Positions 1 to 12,290 of a DNA stretch of 64,000 nt are shown here, one piece after another. This DNA is from Batrachochytrium dendrobatidis JAM81. Its lineage: Eukaryota; Chytridiomycota; Chytridiomycetes; Rhizophydiales. Each line of letters starts with the position of its first letter. Position 1 is the first letter of the stretch. Position numbers and translations under genes: made by a program. The notes under the pieces were generated by a model, which was not told the DNA's origin, made no database searches, and saw only the letters and a program-made list of their open reading frames with translations. The stretch is taken from NCBI RefSeq assembly GCF_000203795.2, contig NW_006281111.1:346888-410887 (forward strand). Direction: 5' to 3'.

Positions 1-1966
1 TGCTGACAACTATCTGAACCAATTCAGTACAATATGTTACAACTAAATATATTCCATTGACACATCAACAGTCATGCATACCGATTGTTGGACATGCTCG
101 TGTTGGTTGGTGTGCATTGATACAAGTTGTCAGAGCCAATCAACAAATCACTATATCTGTACGGATTGTGTACCATGGCATATGTTTGAACAGATATTGC
201 ACGAATCACTGTCATTTGGATTGAATAATCAACAAATACCATTGTGACTACACATGTATGCATATCTGAATGGGTTACAACCGAGTGTATTGTATTTCAT
301 GACACTCGATTGAAATGTCATGATTGGATATTTTCCAAATAGTAAAATGATATCTTGTAAAATTGTTGAAATGCATTGACTATGGGATTGGATAATCAAT
401 TGGATACCACTGCTCACTTTGTTGGTGGTGCACAGCGTTGATCGTTGTATAGTCGAGTATCACAGCACAAATGGTCAGATATCATTGTCTACACTTGAAC
501 ATATTGAGCGTAATGCAATCATCAATATTGATCAATAAAATGCCATTTATTCTGCAAACAGTTGCTGCAACATGGATTTTATTCAACATTTATACACATC
601 CAATCAATCATACAATAGCTATCAGAATAATCACCAGCACTGTCAAACCGATATGCTTCAGGCTGTTTGCCAATACAAATCAATGCAAACGGATCTGTGT
701 ATATACCATGCATGGTAATTGAATGCCAATGCACCACTCGAATTCAATTCAATCCATATCGATTTTATTGTTTGAAATGTTGAATGTTATGATAGATTCA
801 ACATTCCCAGTCCAGTTTTACCATTTTGAAACCTGAACTATGACGGACACTCTGTCATACATTGAACACCAAGATTACTGTTGTAAATGCCATCATATTC
901 GATTGTTCAAAAACTGTGGTCGATGTTTGGTACCACAATAAACCCATTGCTAGAAACAAAGTCGATGTTGAGCCATGTCCGATCAATTCTTGGGATATAG
1001 TCACATTGATACAGCCAACACCAACATGTCAACCATGTTAACCTGTTGCATGCATAGGGTCACTCACAATACTATTTGACTATCAATGCCAAGCAAATAC
1101 TATCCAATGGTTTCAATATACATAGCTTGTAGTTGGACACACTCGGTATTTGTATACACATGCTGTAGTTGTATGCATTACACTTGCCGAGTCGTGCATT
1201 TGTGCATTTGTTTGATGCAACTGTTGATATTGATTGGGACGACGATCGATGTTTCCGGTTGTGGTTGTAGTGTATGCTATATGACCAGATGTCATGTTAT
1301 GTGATCATACTGCATACATTACACTAGACAGTGGACTACATGCAAATGATTGATACTGATCATTGCAAGTACACAACAATGCGACAAATGACTGTCAAAT
1401 CAAATATGGTTGATATGTTGAATTATGGACAGATTTGTTGTATATACTGGATGTGGATGTGAATACAAAACATCGGCTGATACATATTGTATCATTTGAT
1501 ATCAAAACAATGTGATGTGACGTTCAATGTCAGTTTGTAGTATATCAATGGGTTGTGTGCAAAAAGTATGCAAATATTAAACATGGATTTGTGGATACTG
1601 TCAAATTGTCAGAACCAGCCGGATCATTTGTATCAAATAGTTCAGTGATACCAATGAATTGGTGTCAAATGTAATGGGTTGATTGGTAACCCAAAATGAC
1701 AATACACACGGTCGCATGGATCCAGCAATGACACTGCAATGATCAATACAATGCATAGTGGTTGATTGGTGCAATATGATCAAACCATAAATATAATACA
1801 CATGGTTTGACAATACAGGATGTTTATTGAATGAACGACATTGAATGCATGGCAAGTGACAAGTAAACCAACATGCAATACACGCTGCATTACAACATAT
1901 TCTAGATGAGACTGTTGATAGTCTACTTTGAACTCCAGCAATGTGACGAGTCTATGATTGAGGAGT
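1..1966. other. Gene-free AT-rich stretch
   Basis: Only short ORFs (60-113 codons) on both strands, none with a recognisable domain, a conserved start context or a plausible splice pattern. The sequence is rich in short motifs such as ccaat, tgtat and gattg, and its texture matches the repeat arms at 3.2-5.2 kb and 6.7-7.8 kb. It is probably old repeat sequence. I see no RNA gene in it. Confidence 0.5.
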
Positions 1967-2935
1967 TTATTGCTGAGCATCGGAATCTTGTTGTTGAGAA
2001 TCGGAAGCTTGTTGCTCATTTTCATCCTCCTCCTCTTCATACTCATCAAAACCCTCACCATTATCATCAAAACCATCATTATAATCATCAGGACCATACT
2101 CAAAATCACCAAAACCATCAAATTCAGGTTTCATAGCCTGATCCTCGTTGGATTTAAAAGGATTTTCTTGATCACTGTCAGAGTTTGGAGGATCTTCATC
2201 ATCCTCAAAGTCGGCAAGATCTTGCACATTCACATTCTCGTTTGACCGAGTTTCTTCAGGTTCTGGAGAACTTTCGTTGTTTGCAGGCTCTGGAAGTAGC
2301 TTTAGTAACACGGTGTTTACTTGCTTAATGCACTCTGTAAATCCGGGAACGTGATTCAAGAGTGTCACATTACGTCCAGTCAGCACTACATTTGTATCAT
2401 AACGCACCATGCGATTCACAAGTGCCAATCCAGAGCTTTGCCACCTGTAATGCATATTATAATGCTGCAAAATGAGAGAATCAAATTGGAGTTTGAGACT
2501 TCTATAAACGGTAATCTGACGACTAATCTCATTCTCAAGGTCTTCAACCATTGTCCCATAATTTGAAGCGCCATTGTTTTCCCAAGAGTTACTTTTCAAA
2601 GTTGCAAGGTGTTTTCTCAGTCGAATTATCAGTTGTCTTCGAGTTTCAATATCCAACTCTATCCGCTTAAACCTTTCAGCCATTCTTTCTGCAATCATTT
2701 TATCTCTTGCGTAGGTTTGGATCATAATTACTTCGCTCAACGAAAATGGGTCACAGTTGACTTTTTTTGGGTCAAAAATTGGAATAAGAGTAGATTCAGC
2801 ACTTGTAGTCGAGCTGGGAATGACTGTTGAAGTGCTAGATTCAGTACTTGTAGTAGCAGTGGTAAGAACCGGGTTGGCGACTGTGATTGAGCAGACAGCC
2901 AATATCGATGATAAAACGGTGATTGCGAGTTTCAT
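1967..2935 (-). CDS. Secreted coiled-coil protein, Batrachochytrium-type family (paralog 1)
   Basis: Single-exon gene of 322 aa. The open frame continues 14 codons upstream to a TTG, but the first ATG (2935) begins an ideal signal peptide: MKL, a hydrophobic core, small residues, then a likely cut before NP (residues 1-20). A Ser/Thr-rich linker (about 20-50) follows, then an alpha-helical, charge-rich coiled-coil region (about 65-215) with few breaks, then a very acidic tail (about 235-322, Glu/Asp runs and Gln/Ser repeats). Two positions are shared with the paralog at 5646-6320: a Cys just before the helical region (NCDP) and a Cys after it (PGFTEC). This suggests a disulphide-pinned helical hairpin. 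It is presumably exported; function unknown. The upstream region is homologous to that of the paralog and has a TATA-like box at the same distance. Confidence 0.75.
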   Translation of the reverse strand: MKLAITVLSSILAVCSITVANPVLTTATTSTESSTSTVIPSSTTSAESTLIPIFDPKKVNCDPFSLSEVIMIQTYARDKMIAERMAERFKRIELDIETRRQLIIRLRKHLATLKSNSWENNGASNYGTMVEDLENEISRQITVYRSLKLQFDSLILQHYNMHYRWQSSGLALVNRMVRYDTNVVLTGRNVTLLNHVPGFTECIKQVNTVLLKLLPEPANNESSPEPEETRSNENVNVQDLADFEDDEDPPNSDSDQENPFKSNEDQAMKPEFDGFGDFEYGPDDYNDGFDDNGEGFDEYEEEEDENEQQASDSQQQDSDAQQ

Positions 2936-2996
2936 TATATTGGTTTGGTTGAACGGGGCGTGATAAATGCCATTCAAGAGGTTGGTTTGGTGTCGT

Positions 2997-3003
2997 ATTT
3001 GTA
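2997..3003 (-). promoter_or_regulatory. TATA-like element of secreted gene 1
   Basis: TACAAAT lies 62-68 bp upstream of the ATG at 2935, within an upstream block (poly-T/A stretch, then ...gataYAAATACGA) that aligns with the block upstream of the paralog at 5646. Equal spacing in the two paralogs supports a core promoter role. Confidence 0.4.
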
Positions 3004-3221
3004 TCTGCTATTAGTCGAATAATATTAAAAGCATGTTTCCTGGATGATCGTCCTAAGGGATTTGTGTTTTCAGGGTTAGTAACAGCAGTTCACTGTCATT
3101 AATATCAAGGCAGCTTTGAAAGAGTCCCTTTATACGATCGTCCGTTGCTTGATTGGAAAGCGTAGCAATCGGAATTAGTGATTTCATGTAGAAATGCTGT
3201 GTGGAAACATCATAATGCGGC

Positions 3222-4215
3222 AAGTATACTGCTTACACCACACATCAAACTGGTTTAGTGATATGCGAGTGTTGCGGTTTGACCAAATCACAATCACCCA
3301 TATTGTCGACTGTCCAACTCGTTGACATTCAAATCATGCCATCACTAGTCACAATATAATGGTTGACTGACTTGTTTGATTGATCTGACATTGACACTTT
3401 GCAAACCTCGACTTGATTCATCAATTTGGATATTCATATAGTATTGGGTTTGTATCATCACGTTGGACTCGTTATCAAACACCTTGATGTGTCCATACAA
3501 CACAAACTTGATATACACACATTAATTATTGTTTGACATGACTGGGTCGATCATCAATACCAGACAATGCAACTGTATTAGTTGTATGATACAATCGATC
3601 ATGGTTGACTCATCACCATCAAATATCAAATGTTAATCACGTATACATTGATTTGTAATTGCATGGTCTGTTGGCAATACACACTATGATATGATTGACA
3701 AGTTGTTGATTTGCAGTAATCAGATGTGCATCACCTGTAACATTGGATGCAATTGACGAGTTGTAACCGCCAGTCAACAATCATCGATATGTTGGTGATT
3801 GTATTGACTACATGATTGGTATTGATTGGTTGTCATGATCGATTGGTGAGCAATACAATCCACATTGATTATGACGTGTCGCAACTAGTTGATACATGCA
3901 GACTCGACTGATGATCGAGTATATGTTGATGAGTAACTCTGTCACTGTTGGTTTGGATTGGTCATTGCTACCGTTTGTATATGCAGTGTATTCATATGTG
4001 ATGTGTTGGATATCGGTGTTGTGTATGTTGTTGAACTTGTTGGACAATATATTGTCATGTCGCATCAAATCGCACTACATTTAGACTGCAATCATTGATT
4101 GGTTGGTTTAGTGATTGATTCGACTCACATTCGACTGTAATGGCCACGAATATGCATTGTTGATTGACAGGAATATATCAACATATATCAGACTCGGACA
4201 TGGTGTATATCAGTT
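3222..4215 (-). repeat. Inverted repeat arm 1 (~1 kb)
   Basis: Read on the minus strand, this block matches 6744-7745 on the plus strand for about 1 kb with scattered substitutions. The arms lie either side of the secreted gene at 5646-6320. Short ORFs in the arms (for example at 3808-4068 and 6881-7135) are similar to each other only because the DNA is duplicated; they show no domain. No clear flanking target duplication was seen. Confidence 0.8.
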
Positions 4216-4756
4216 GCATATACCAATCACTGATGCAATTGATGATGATCGATTAGGAGATCAATTTGATATCAACACCAATGTCAGTTCATTACCACAT
4301 GGATACTTGCAGTTGTGACTTGTATTCAGTCAGTAATATTGAATGTCGTGACTTGATGAGCATGATATGTTGGTCAGCTGTATTACAACACGGTCAATAG
4401 CATGCTGGTGACTTGTTGTGCTGTCTGGCTGTATATATGGTGTCGATCAATGTCAGCAGTAATGCATTTTTATTGGTCATGACTTGTGTGTAGTGATCTG
4501 AATAACAATGTACTCGATACTTGGATAATCGACCAACATTGTGTGAAAAACCATACTACTCGTCCCAAAATAAATCCCATTTACAATCATTATTTTTAAA
4601 GATCACAATGGTTCAATACGATTTTGAAACCGACAGAACAATCGGTTCAATCAAGTATCAGTCTACAACTGCACTGCTGATCAAACTGCATTTGAAAAGC
4701 CTAAATAACCCAAACTGGATTGAATCAGTCCCACTGAACAAAGTGGCGAGTATATT

Positions 4757-5212
4757 TGATATTTGATGGTGATGAACCAACCATGATCGATTGTATCATA
4801 CAACTAATACAGTTGTATTGTCTGATATTGATGATCAACCCAATCATGTCAAACAGTAACCAATGTGTGTATATCGAGTTTGTGTTGCATGGACACATCA
4901 AGGTGTTTGATAACGAGTCCAACGTGATGATACAAACCCAATATTATATGAATATCCAAGTTGATGAGTCAAGTCGAGGCTTGCAAAGTGTCAATGTCAG
5001 ATCAATCAAACAAGTCAGTCAACCATTATATTGTGACTAGTGATGGCACGGTTTGAATGTCAACGAGTTAGACAGTCGACAATATGTGTGATTGTGATTT
5101 GGTCAAATCGCAATACTTGCATATCACTAAACCAGTTTGATGTGTGGTGTAAGCAGTATGCATAAACTCGTTGATATTATGCACTATAACCAATATACAT
5201 CACACATATGCA
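4757..5212 (+). repeat. Third, partial copy of the inverted-repeat unit
   Basis: Matches 7332-7787 in direct orientation, nearly base for base. It contains a 94-codon open frame that is conserved between the two copies (4756-5040 and 7332-7616), differing at a handful of residues. No known domain; the conservation may reflect recent duplication rather than selection. Confidence 0.75.
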
Positions 5213-5578
5213 GTGGTAAACACCAACGTGCAGTATATCCAGTGATCGTATACTGGCTGACTGGTGCAGTATGATCAAGCTACTGCACTATTGATAAATA
5301 TGTTTACAGGCAATGGTGTGTACGAGTAATATCTGTGTATTATCACATGGTGACTACAATATACTTTATTGTGATGGGCTACACAACACATTCTTGAAAT
5401 CACTAGCCCTGATACTACTCTTCCAGCTCCAACAGCGAGCCATTGTATAAAGGGATCCCTTTCTCAGAGTCGCATTCACATGTATAAAGGTGAAACAACA
5501 TTGATCCTGACAACACTAGTTCCTTAGGGCAGCTACCTAGGGGAGTCTGCTTTTAACATTGCCCACCCAATAATGGAT

Positions 5579-5585
5579 ATAAATA
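5579..5585 (+). promoter_or_regulatory. TATA box of secreted gene 2
   Basis: TATAAAT 61-67 bp upstream of the ATG at 5646, in a block alignable with the promoter of the divergent paralog (TATA-like element at 2997-3003). Confidence 0.5.
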
Positions 5586-5645
5586 CGATCCAACATCGAA
5601 CTGTTGAATGACATTTACAACAACTTGCTCAACCAAACCAGTATA

Positions 5646-6320
5646 ATGAAACTATCAATCACCATACTATCATCGATCCTGGCTGTTTGCTCAGTCACGG
5701 TCGCCAATCCAGTCGATCCCAGTTCGACCATGAGTGCTGAAGCTAGTGCTTCGACAGCTTCTCCTGACGTGGCTATAGCTAGTGGGTCTGGTTTTACAAT
5801 TCCTTTAAATCCGTATATGGCTGATTGTCATCCAATTACGTTTGAAGGAATACAGATGATCAGGAGCTATGCGGATAGTAAACATGGCTTCGACAACGCA
5901 AAGAAACAGCGCATCTTGAAAAAGCAGGAGATTATAAATCAAAAAAAAAGGATAAAGGGGCTAAAAGAACAACTCGACTATTTGTTAGATCAAGCTAAGG
6001 ATTCCCCTGGCTCTGAAGATCTCGATGAGGGTTTTCACAGTATTTCATCAAAGTATGTTAGACGGCTTAGGGCTCTTGAAAAGGAGTTGAAGAAATTCTC
6101 GAAAAAGCTTGAAGAGATGCGAAAGGTATTGGCTGTCTTGAAATCGGAGCTTTATGACTATCTCGTGAAACATGATACGACAGGGTTGGTGGCTGCTGGT
6201 AGCACTGTAGACCTGAAGTCAATTCCCGGATTTGACAAATGCTTCGACTATTTCTACAATCGCTCATTACAGCGATCGCCACAATCTGGGCATGGCTCTG
6301 CTAAAGCAATCAGACTTTAA
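5646..6320 (+). CDS. Secreted coiled-coil protein, Batrachochytrium-type family (paralog 2)
   Basis: Single-exon gene of 224 aa, start taken at the first ATG (MKLSITILSS). Residues 1-20 form a signal peptide with a likely cut before NP, then a Ser/Ala/Thr-rich linker. A strongly charged, Lys/Glu-rich coiled coil spans about 75-180 with heptad-like Leu spacing. As in paralog 1, a Cys (DCHP) comes just before the helical region and another (PGFDKC) after it. The acidic tail of paralog 1 is missing. Export from the cell is inferred from the leader; the role is unknown, though effector or surface/matrix protein are reasonable ideas. The gene is framed by ~1 kb inverted repeats, a setting that could favour copy-number change. 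Confidence 0.75.
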   Translation: MKLSITILSSILAVCSVTVANPVDPSSTMSAEASASTASPDVAIASGSGFTIPLNPYMADCHPITFEGIQMIRSYADSKHGFDNAKKQRILKKQEIINQKKRIKGLKEQLDYLLDQAKDSPGSEDLDEGFHSISSKYVRRLRALEKELKKFSKKLEEMRKVLAVLKSELYDYLVKHDTTGLVAAGSTVDLKSIPGFDKCFDYFYNRSLQRSPQSGHGSAKAIRL

Positions 6321-6743
6321 TGTTGGCATACATTATTTGTGTGTTTATCTGTGCTACACCTATACTTGTAGTACGTAAGCGTAGTCACCACTGATGATGA
6401 CATAGTGCTTAGGGACCTTGAACAATGATGTTTAAGATGTGCCATCATATCGTTCTTAGATTACTCCACTACTTTCTCTTGTAAAAAGATCGAATTCTTC
6501 TGATTAATAAAACATCCTTTGAACACAACCTAAAAACCTTTCAAATAATTCTATAACAATCTATCAAGTTCAACTCTCTATTCTGTTGATTTTGACTTGG
6601 TGACAACTTCCTTATTATCGTCCAAGTTCTTTCCTGACCGATCTTTTCTACAGCGACAGACTATATTATATTTTACTAATTGAAAGACAGTATTTTTCTC
6701 TATTTTCTATTTCTATTTTTTACGATAAAACCTAAATTCATTA

Positions 6744-7745
6744 ATAACTGATATACACTATGTTCGAGTCTGATACATGTTGATATATGCGTGTCAATCA
6801 GCAATACAGATTTGTGGCCATTACAGTTGAATGTGAGTCGAATCAATCACTAAACCAACCAATCAATGATTGCAGTCTAAATGTGGTGCGATTTGATGCG
6901 ACATGACAATATATTGTCCAACAAGTTCAACAACATACACAACACCGATATCCAATACATCACACATGAATACACTGCATATACAAGCGGTAGTAATGAC
7001 CGATCAAAACCAACAATGACAGAGTTACCCACCAACATATACTCGATCATCAGTCGAGTCTGCATATATCAACTAGTTGCAACACGTCATAATCAATGTG
7101 GATTGTATTGTCCACCAATCGATCATGACAGCTAATCCATACCAATCATGTAGTCAATACAATCACCAACATATCCATGACTGTTGACTTGCGGTTACAA
7201 CTCGTCAATTGTATCCAATGTTACAGGTGATGCACATCTGATTACTGCAAATCAACAACCTGTCAAGCATATCATAGTGTGTATTTCCAACGGACCATGC
7301 AATTACAAATCAATGTATACGTGATCAACATTTGATATTTGATGGTGATGAGTCAACCATGATCGATTGTATCATACAACTAATACAGTTGCATTGTCTG
7401 GTATTGATGATCGACCCAATCATGTCAAACAATAACCAATGTGTGTATATCAAGTTTGTGTTGCATGGACACATCAAGGTGTTTGATAACGAGTCCAACG
7501 TGATGATACAAACCCAATATTATATGAATATCCAAGTTGATGAATCAAGTCGAGGTTTGCAAAGTGTCAATGTCAGATCAATCAAACAAGTCAGTCAACC
7601 ATTATATTGTGACTAGTGATGGCATGATTTGAATGTCAACGAGTTAGACAGTCGATGATATGGGTGATTGTGATTTGGTCAAACCGCAACACTCGCATAT
7701 CACTAAACCAGTTTGATGTGTGGTGTAAGCAGTATGCATAAACTC
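6744..7745 (+). repeat. Inverted repeat arm 2 (~1 kb)
   Basis: Inverted partner of 3222-4215. Its 3' half is also repeated in direct orientation at 4757-5212; that match runs on to about 7787. The region between gene 2 and this arm (6321-6743) has no gene; it is AT-rich and includes a polypyrimidine stretch near 6690-6720. Confidence 0.8.
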
Positions 7746-7986
7746 GTTGATATTATGCACTATAACCAATATACACCACACATACTACTGTATTGGTGAC
7801 AAATGTGTTTGCACAACAATAGTGCGTGTGAATAACTGAACCATCATGTATCAGTCATGGTACTCGCAGCGATATACCATATTGCACTCTTGACATTGCT
7901 TTCCAGTTTCAACACAACCATCATAAAGATTCAAGTTGAGATTTGATCCAAAACATCCAAAATGAGATCAGATTGTTAATTTAGCA

Positions 7987-8106
7987 AAAACTACAGCACT
8001 CAGTATTCCCGTGTGGTCCCCCACCACAGTACTGACTGAGCCATCACAAGCTTGACTTCGGAGATCGAACGGGATCCGGTATTTTCTTGTGTGTATGGCC
8101 GTAGAT
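7987..8106 (-). rRNA. 5S ribosomal RNA
   Basis: Read on the minus strand, about 120 nt match the eukaryotic 5S pattern from end to end. The 5' end is ATCTACGGCCATA, followed by a GGATCCCGTTCGATCTCCGA core, the GGCTCAGTCAGTACTG block (internal promoter region), GGGGACCACACGGGAAT, and the 3' GTGCTGTAG closing the first helix. A T-run follows, as expected for RNA polymerase III termination. It is a single dispersed copy, with no rDNA nearby. Several bases differ from the usual fungal consensus (GTTCGATC for GTCCGATC, AGTCAAGC for AGTTAAGC, GAATACTG for GAATCCTG), so it may be a variant or a decaying copy. Confidence 0.85.
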
Positions 8107-8488
8107 GTTGACTGAAACCAATTATACGGTAATATTCGTTAGGTGTGTTTGTCAAATACATTGTGGTTTGGTGTCAGCACTTGTAAATCAATATTGCATG
8201 ACATTCTCATCACCAATGATCATCTGTTTTATATTGGATCTGAACATTGACAACTACACGTTTGGTGATTGACAATCATATGGACAACCAGATGATTCCA
8301 TGACACCGCATATCAAACTTGATGTTCAATACTCCAATCATGTCAATAATAGTTGAACATTGTGTAGTTGCTGTTGAAATGCCATTGTTCTTTTAATAAT
8401 AATATTCAAGAAATAAAGTCTAGTGCTGGATTGTTGAATATTCAACTCTTCAAGCTTTACTTTTATTTGATTAGCCATCTCAAGAACA
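8107..8488. other. Intergenic stretch
   Basis: No ORF, repeat or RNA recognised between the 5S gene and the relic starting at 8489. Confidence 0.4.
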
Positions 8489-11400
8489 ATGTCACTCCAA
8501 GATCAAACTAAAGAATTAACAATCGACTTGCCCACCTGTAATTACAACGTATTCAGTCATCAATGTTTGAACTATTCTGGCGAGGCTTTTGATTCGAGTC
8601 GTCTGAAACTTTTTCAAAATGGAAACCAGAAATCTGTGTCGATCACCTTGATAATCAACCAGTGCCTATTAAACCTCATTTTATTGAAGAGCTGGAAAGA
8701 CCATTCTACTGTTGCTCACTTGGTTCAACTTACAAGACTGACACTCCTCGTTTTGACACTACTCCTGTTGACAAACTCCACTTGCCTGATGGGTTGATAG
8801 ATCTGCTTTTGATAAAGACTATTTCGTTTCTTCTGGAGCAACTGACACAACTCTTGATCCATGCTGTCCTCTTACTCGACTAAATGGTCTTGTTTTAAAC
8901 GACCTACATCCACTCATCAAATCCAAGAGTGATGCTAGTCAAGGTATTGCTAATGTAATACCAAGAGCGCAAATGGATGTGGATATCCTGCTTTGGATCC
9001 CATGGTGCACTATACTTTAGTCTGACTTGTTTCCGTTGTTTGGATCTGCCAATGATGGGTATTTGAAATACTTTGAACCCAAGACTCTATTGGTAGGGAT
9101 GAGATAGTCTAGCAAACCAACAATACCATTCGAATGCGCCAACAAGACAAGTACCAAACCATCATGACCAGTACCAGCAGAGGAATGAGACTTTTGATGA
9201 AATGTGTTGCAACTCGAAATGTCGGATCTTGAATGTGGTTTGATTGGAGATGTTTTGGAATATGAATTTTAGCTTTTGATTTTGCTGGACTATTTCGGCA
9301 TTCGCAGTGCCAAACCAAGAGAATATTTCGACTTTCTTCACTCGTCTAATAATTTACTTTTGTACTGTCTTTTTCAAGAGACTGAAGTTGATGCAATACA
9401 ATTTGAGCTGATCAGCCAATTTGGATATATTGGCACTTTTCAGGAGAAACAACTTGCTTTCCAAACATGACTGTCCAATATTGCTTTTAAAGTCCAGTGT
9501 GATTCTCCACCTGTATTCTTGTTGGATGAGATTCAAGAGTTGTGTCAATGCACCAATGTTCAATCAATGTTTCAACAGGATCAAGCAGTTTATCATTCAT
9601 TCATGTCTCTACTTGTTACTCAATTGATTGGAAAACAAACCCCGTTTGTATGTGTACAGGAACAAACAACGACAGTATCATATCAATTACAGAAAAATTC
9701 AAACCCATTGCAAAGATCCGCTCACTCGGTACTCTTGATGCAGAAACGGACTAGACTTTATTTTGGACACAAATGACTGAATATTTGAACTTTAAACAAA
9801 CAGAAAAGATGACTTGTTCCTCTAGTTCATTAATTGCTTGTCTGGTATATGCTTCATATCAAATTCCAAGGTTACTTTTTGCGCATTTCGCTTGATTGGA
9901 TCACGATCGCAATCAGTAGTTTAAAAATACGAGGAATTGACTGTAGTATACCATGTAGAAATGACGAGTTTTTTGAGTGACCATGGATTGACTGTGAAGG
10001 ATATGTGTCTCATTCCTATGTCTTGCAGTGTTGATTGGAAAGTTGAAAGTGTGGATGATACTGTTTCCAGTACAACGACTCAATAGAATCTCGTTCAATT
10101 GTCTCTTGTGTTTCCTTGTTCGGATGATTGTTGTTTTCATTTCATCTAGTATGGGAACAAAAACTCGCAGTACGAGTAAAAACGTATTTATGGTAGAGCC
10201 AGAATCGGAATTCAAGACGAGTGTTTTTTGTTGGTCAAGGGTATCAATATTGAACGCTTGTTCCATTCATATGACCAACTTTATCCAAACGATGTTTACG
10301 ATATTGGAATTTGCTACGAAACAATAGTTGCTTGCAGTTTAGCTGTCAAATACTATTTACAAAGTCTTTAGTAATCATAATCTTGTCCCTTTATCAGGAA
10401 TCATTCGAGTCGATTCAAGTCAGTGCTTATAACATCGTGAAACAGTATCAGACTGATTTTCAGAGTGAATGTATTTACCAGACAAAAAGGCTTTAACGAG
10501 TTGTATTGATTTCCCAAAAGCTGATCCATAAGAAACACAATGTCCATTACGATATAATTTACCAGCCATGCCAAATGTCACGCAAGTGAACATTATGGTA
10601 CAATATAAGCTTTGATATATCCCAGGAGAAAATTAGAGAATCAACTAGTCATTTCAAAAGATAAGAGTGCTCTTGACGATCAACAGTTGTTTTGGTTTTA
10701 TTGAGCAAAGTAACCAAAAACAATACACAAAAGCAGTATTCTTGAATGGAAGCAGATGCTGTAATGGAATGGAATGATCCTAAAGTTGTTTGAATTGGTT
10801 GAAATCAAAGGCTGATTGAAAATAAACAGTCAGGAGTTCGCATGATCATTCAAGTCATGTATATCAAGTATGAATTTGGCATGGAAAGTTACCAATTTAC
10901 ACACTACTAATGCATAGTTTGGTTCGAATGAATTTATCTACTGTTTTATCAATGCAGCAACTCTTTGCACTTTATATGTTTTGGATGTTTATCAAACTGA
11001 AAGGAAAGAGTTGTACATCTTGTAGATAAATGAAATACTTCACAACTACTCAAGATTTGATTGATTATCCGAGTAATGGTTCGAATGGACTTTGTTTTAG
11101 GCAAATATTGAAATGAGTAGTGATATTCGCCGAGATGAATGCAAATATGTCTCATGAAAGTGCTTCATTTGTAAATCAATAATGAACCCAGGCGACTTGA
11201 ACAACCGCTAATCACAGGATGTGCAAGTTTAGAGGATTCAACAAAACCAAACAAGCTCATCAAGACTCTTGTTTTTTCTTGTGGAAAAGCTGAGTTCAAG
11301 TTAAAGGATTTGAATAGCTTGCAGTCCAACGTAGCAGTTTTTTCAATAAAATGGTGCTGATGATGAGAAGGAATGGCATTAGATGGCGAGCGCAGTGTTT

Positions 11401-11660
11401 TTCCAGAAATCATGCAGGTAGATTGCTATTTGTTCATTTTGATGTATCAAGTGCAAACATATTGGTATTGAATTCGTTCAAAACAGTAAAAATGCTACTT
11501 GAAATCAGAGCCAACATCGGTACCGTCAGTCACAAAAAACTAGTGACCATCAGAAATAAAGTGCAAGAAAATGAATTGGTTCATTGCCTAGTAGTAAAAG
11601 CGAATTCTCCAGCTTGCTCAGACCTGAAATGTGACTTTCTTTTCAACTCAGCTCTTTGAC
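8489..11660 (+). pseudogene. Decayed NTPase/nuclease-like gene, probably Crinkler-type
   Basis: Coding-like sequence runs along the plus strand but is broken by many frameshifts and stops. Recognisable pieces are: an N-terminal ORF at 8489; a run across three frames (8640-9000); a P-loop NTPase-like segment at about 9260-9780 with a Walker B-like stretch (hydrophobic strand then LLDEIQEL) and a later strand ending TGTN, as in AAA/STAND ATPases. A further segment at about 10480-10620 reads FPKADP...NIMVQYK and could be a degenerate nuclease strand with a (E/Q)-x-K motif. No Walker A was found. The order NTPase then REase-like matches the Crinkler effector layout, but the assignment is an inference. 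The gene cannot make a full product as written. Confidence 0.35.
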
Positions 11661-12114
11661 AATCTTTTGGAATCAGTAAATCAGATAATTTCCAAACGAA
11701 TTTGATACAATCCTTTAAAATTGTCGACTTTTAACAAGAATGCCATTGTCAATTTTACAGCAAACACAATGGAATATCTTGCAAGCAAAATACACTTTGC
11801 ATTGAACCAAACATTCTTATTTAAATAGTTTTTAATTTGTAGGTTTGCTGATTTAGTATTGAGATGCTTGATTCTTGAGCATTCTTTCAAAATAACATTA
11901 AGTTTTTTTATTGCTTTTTTATTACTTTTTTTGGCAATGTAGTTTTCTATCTGGTTCAATTTGTATCGTTTCCAATGGGAACTTGTTAGGATTACGGTAT
12001 AAGGTTGATAGAATTGTTGAGTAAATGAGACAGGAAATCTTCAATGGACGTAGTTTAATGCTATCCAAGATGGTACATTTCATGGAGATAATCAAATAGT
12101 CACAGATTAACCAG
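11661..12114. other. Spacer before the 6.1 kb element
   Basis: Two overlapping minus-strand ORFs of 80-90 codons (11681-11959, 11922-12173) without recognised domains. The second runs into the terminal repeat at 12115, so part of it is element sequence. Confidence 0.3.
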
Positions 12115-12290
12115 AGTAGTATAGATAAGGCACTGGATGATACCAGTTTTCTTGACCAGTATTTACAGCTCAATTTGCTTGCAAGTTGTCAAATATAACA
12201 ATTTATCGGAGATAGGCAATCAAGGTCAAAAACAATGGTATAGAGCACTGGATACATTATAAGTTTGAATTATCAGGAACTTTCACTGCC
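12115..12290 (+). repeat. Left terminal inverted repeat of the 6.1 kb element
   Basis: Outer ~45 bp are almost identical to the reverse complement of 18183-18227; inner portion is diverged but alignable (for example TTATCGGAGAT and AGGTCAAAAAC shared). The motif ATACCAGTTTTCTTGACC also occurs in the TIRs of the elements at 23911 and 62367. Confidence 0.8.

Noticed and set aside
1..3000. CRISPR array or tandem satellite
   Set aside because: Short motifs recur irregularly; there is no fixed repeat-spacer unit.
4756..5040. Duplicated 94-codon ORF (also 7332-7616) as a gene family
   Set aside because: Conservation equals that of the surrounding non-coding repeat; no domain, and the third (inverted) copy does not keep it clearly.
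5604..5645. Extended N-terminus of the secreted protein (and 2936-2977 for its paralog)
   Set aside because: These codons begin at TTG, not ATG; the in-frame ATG starts an ideal signal peptide.
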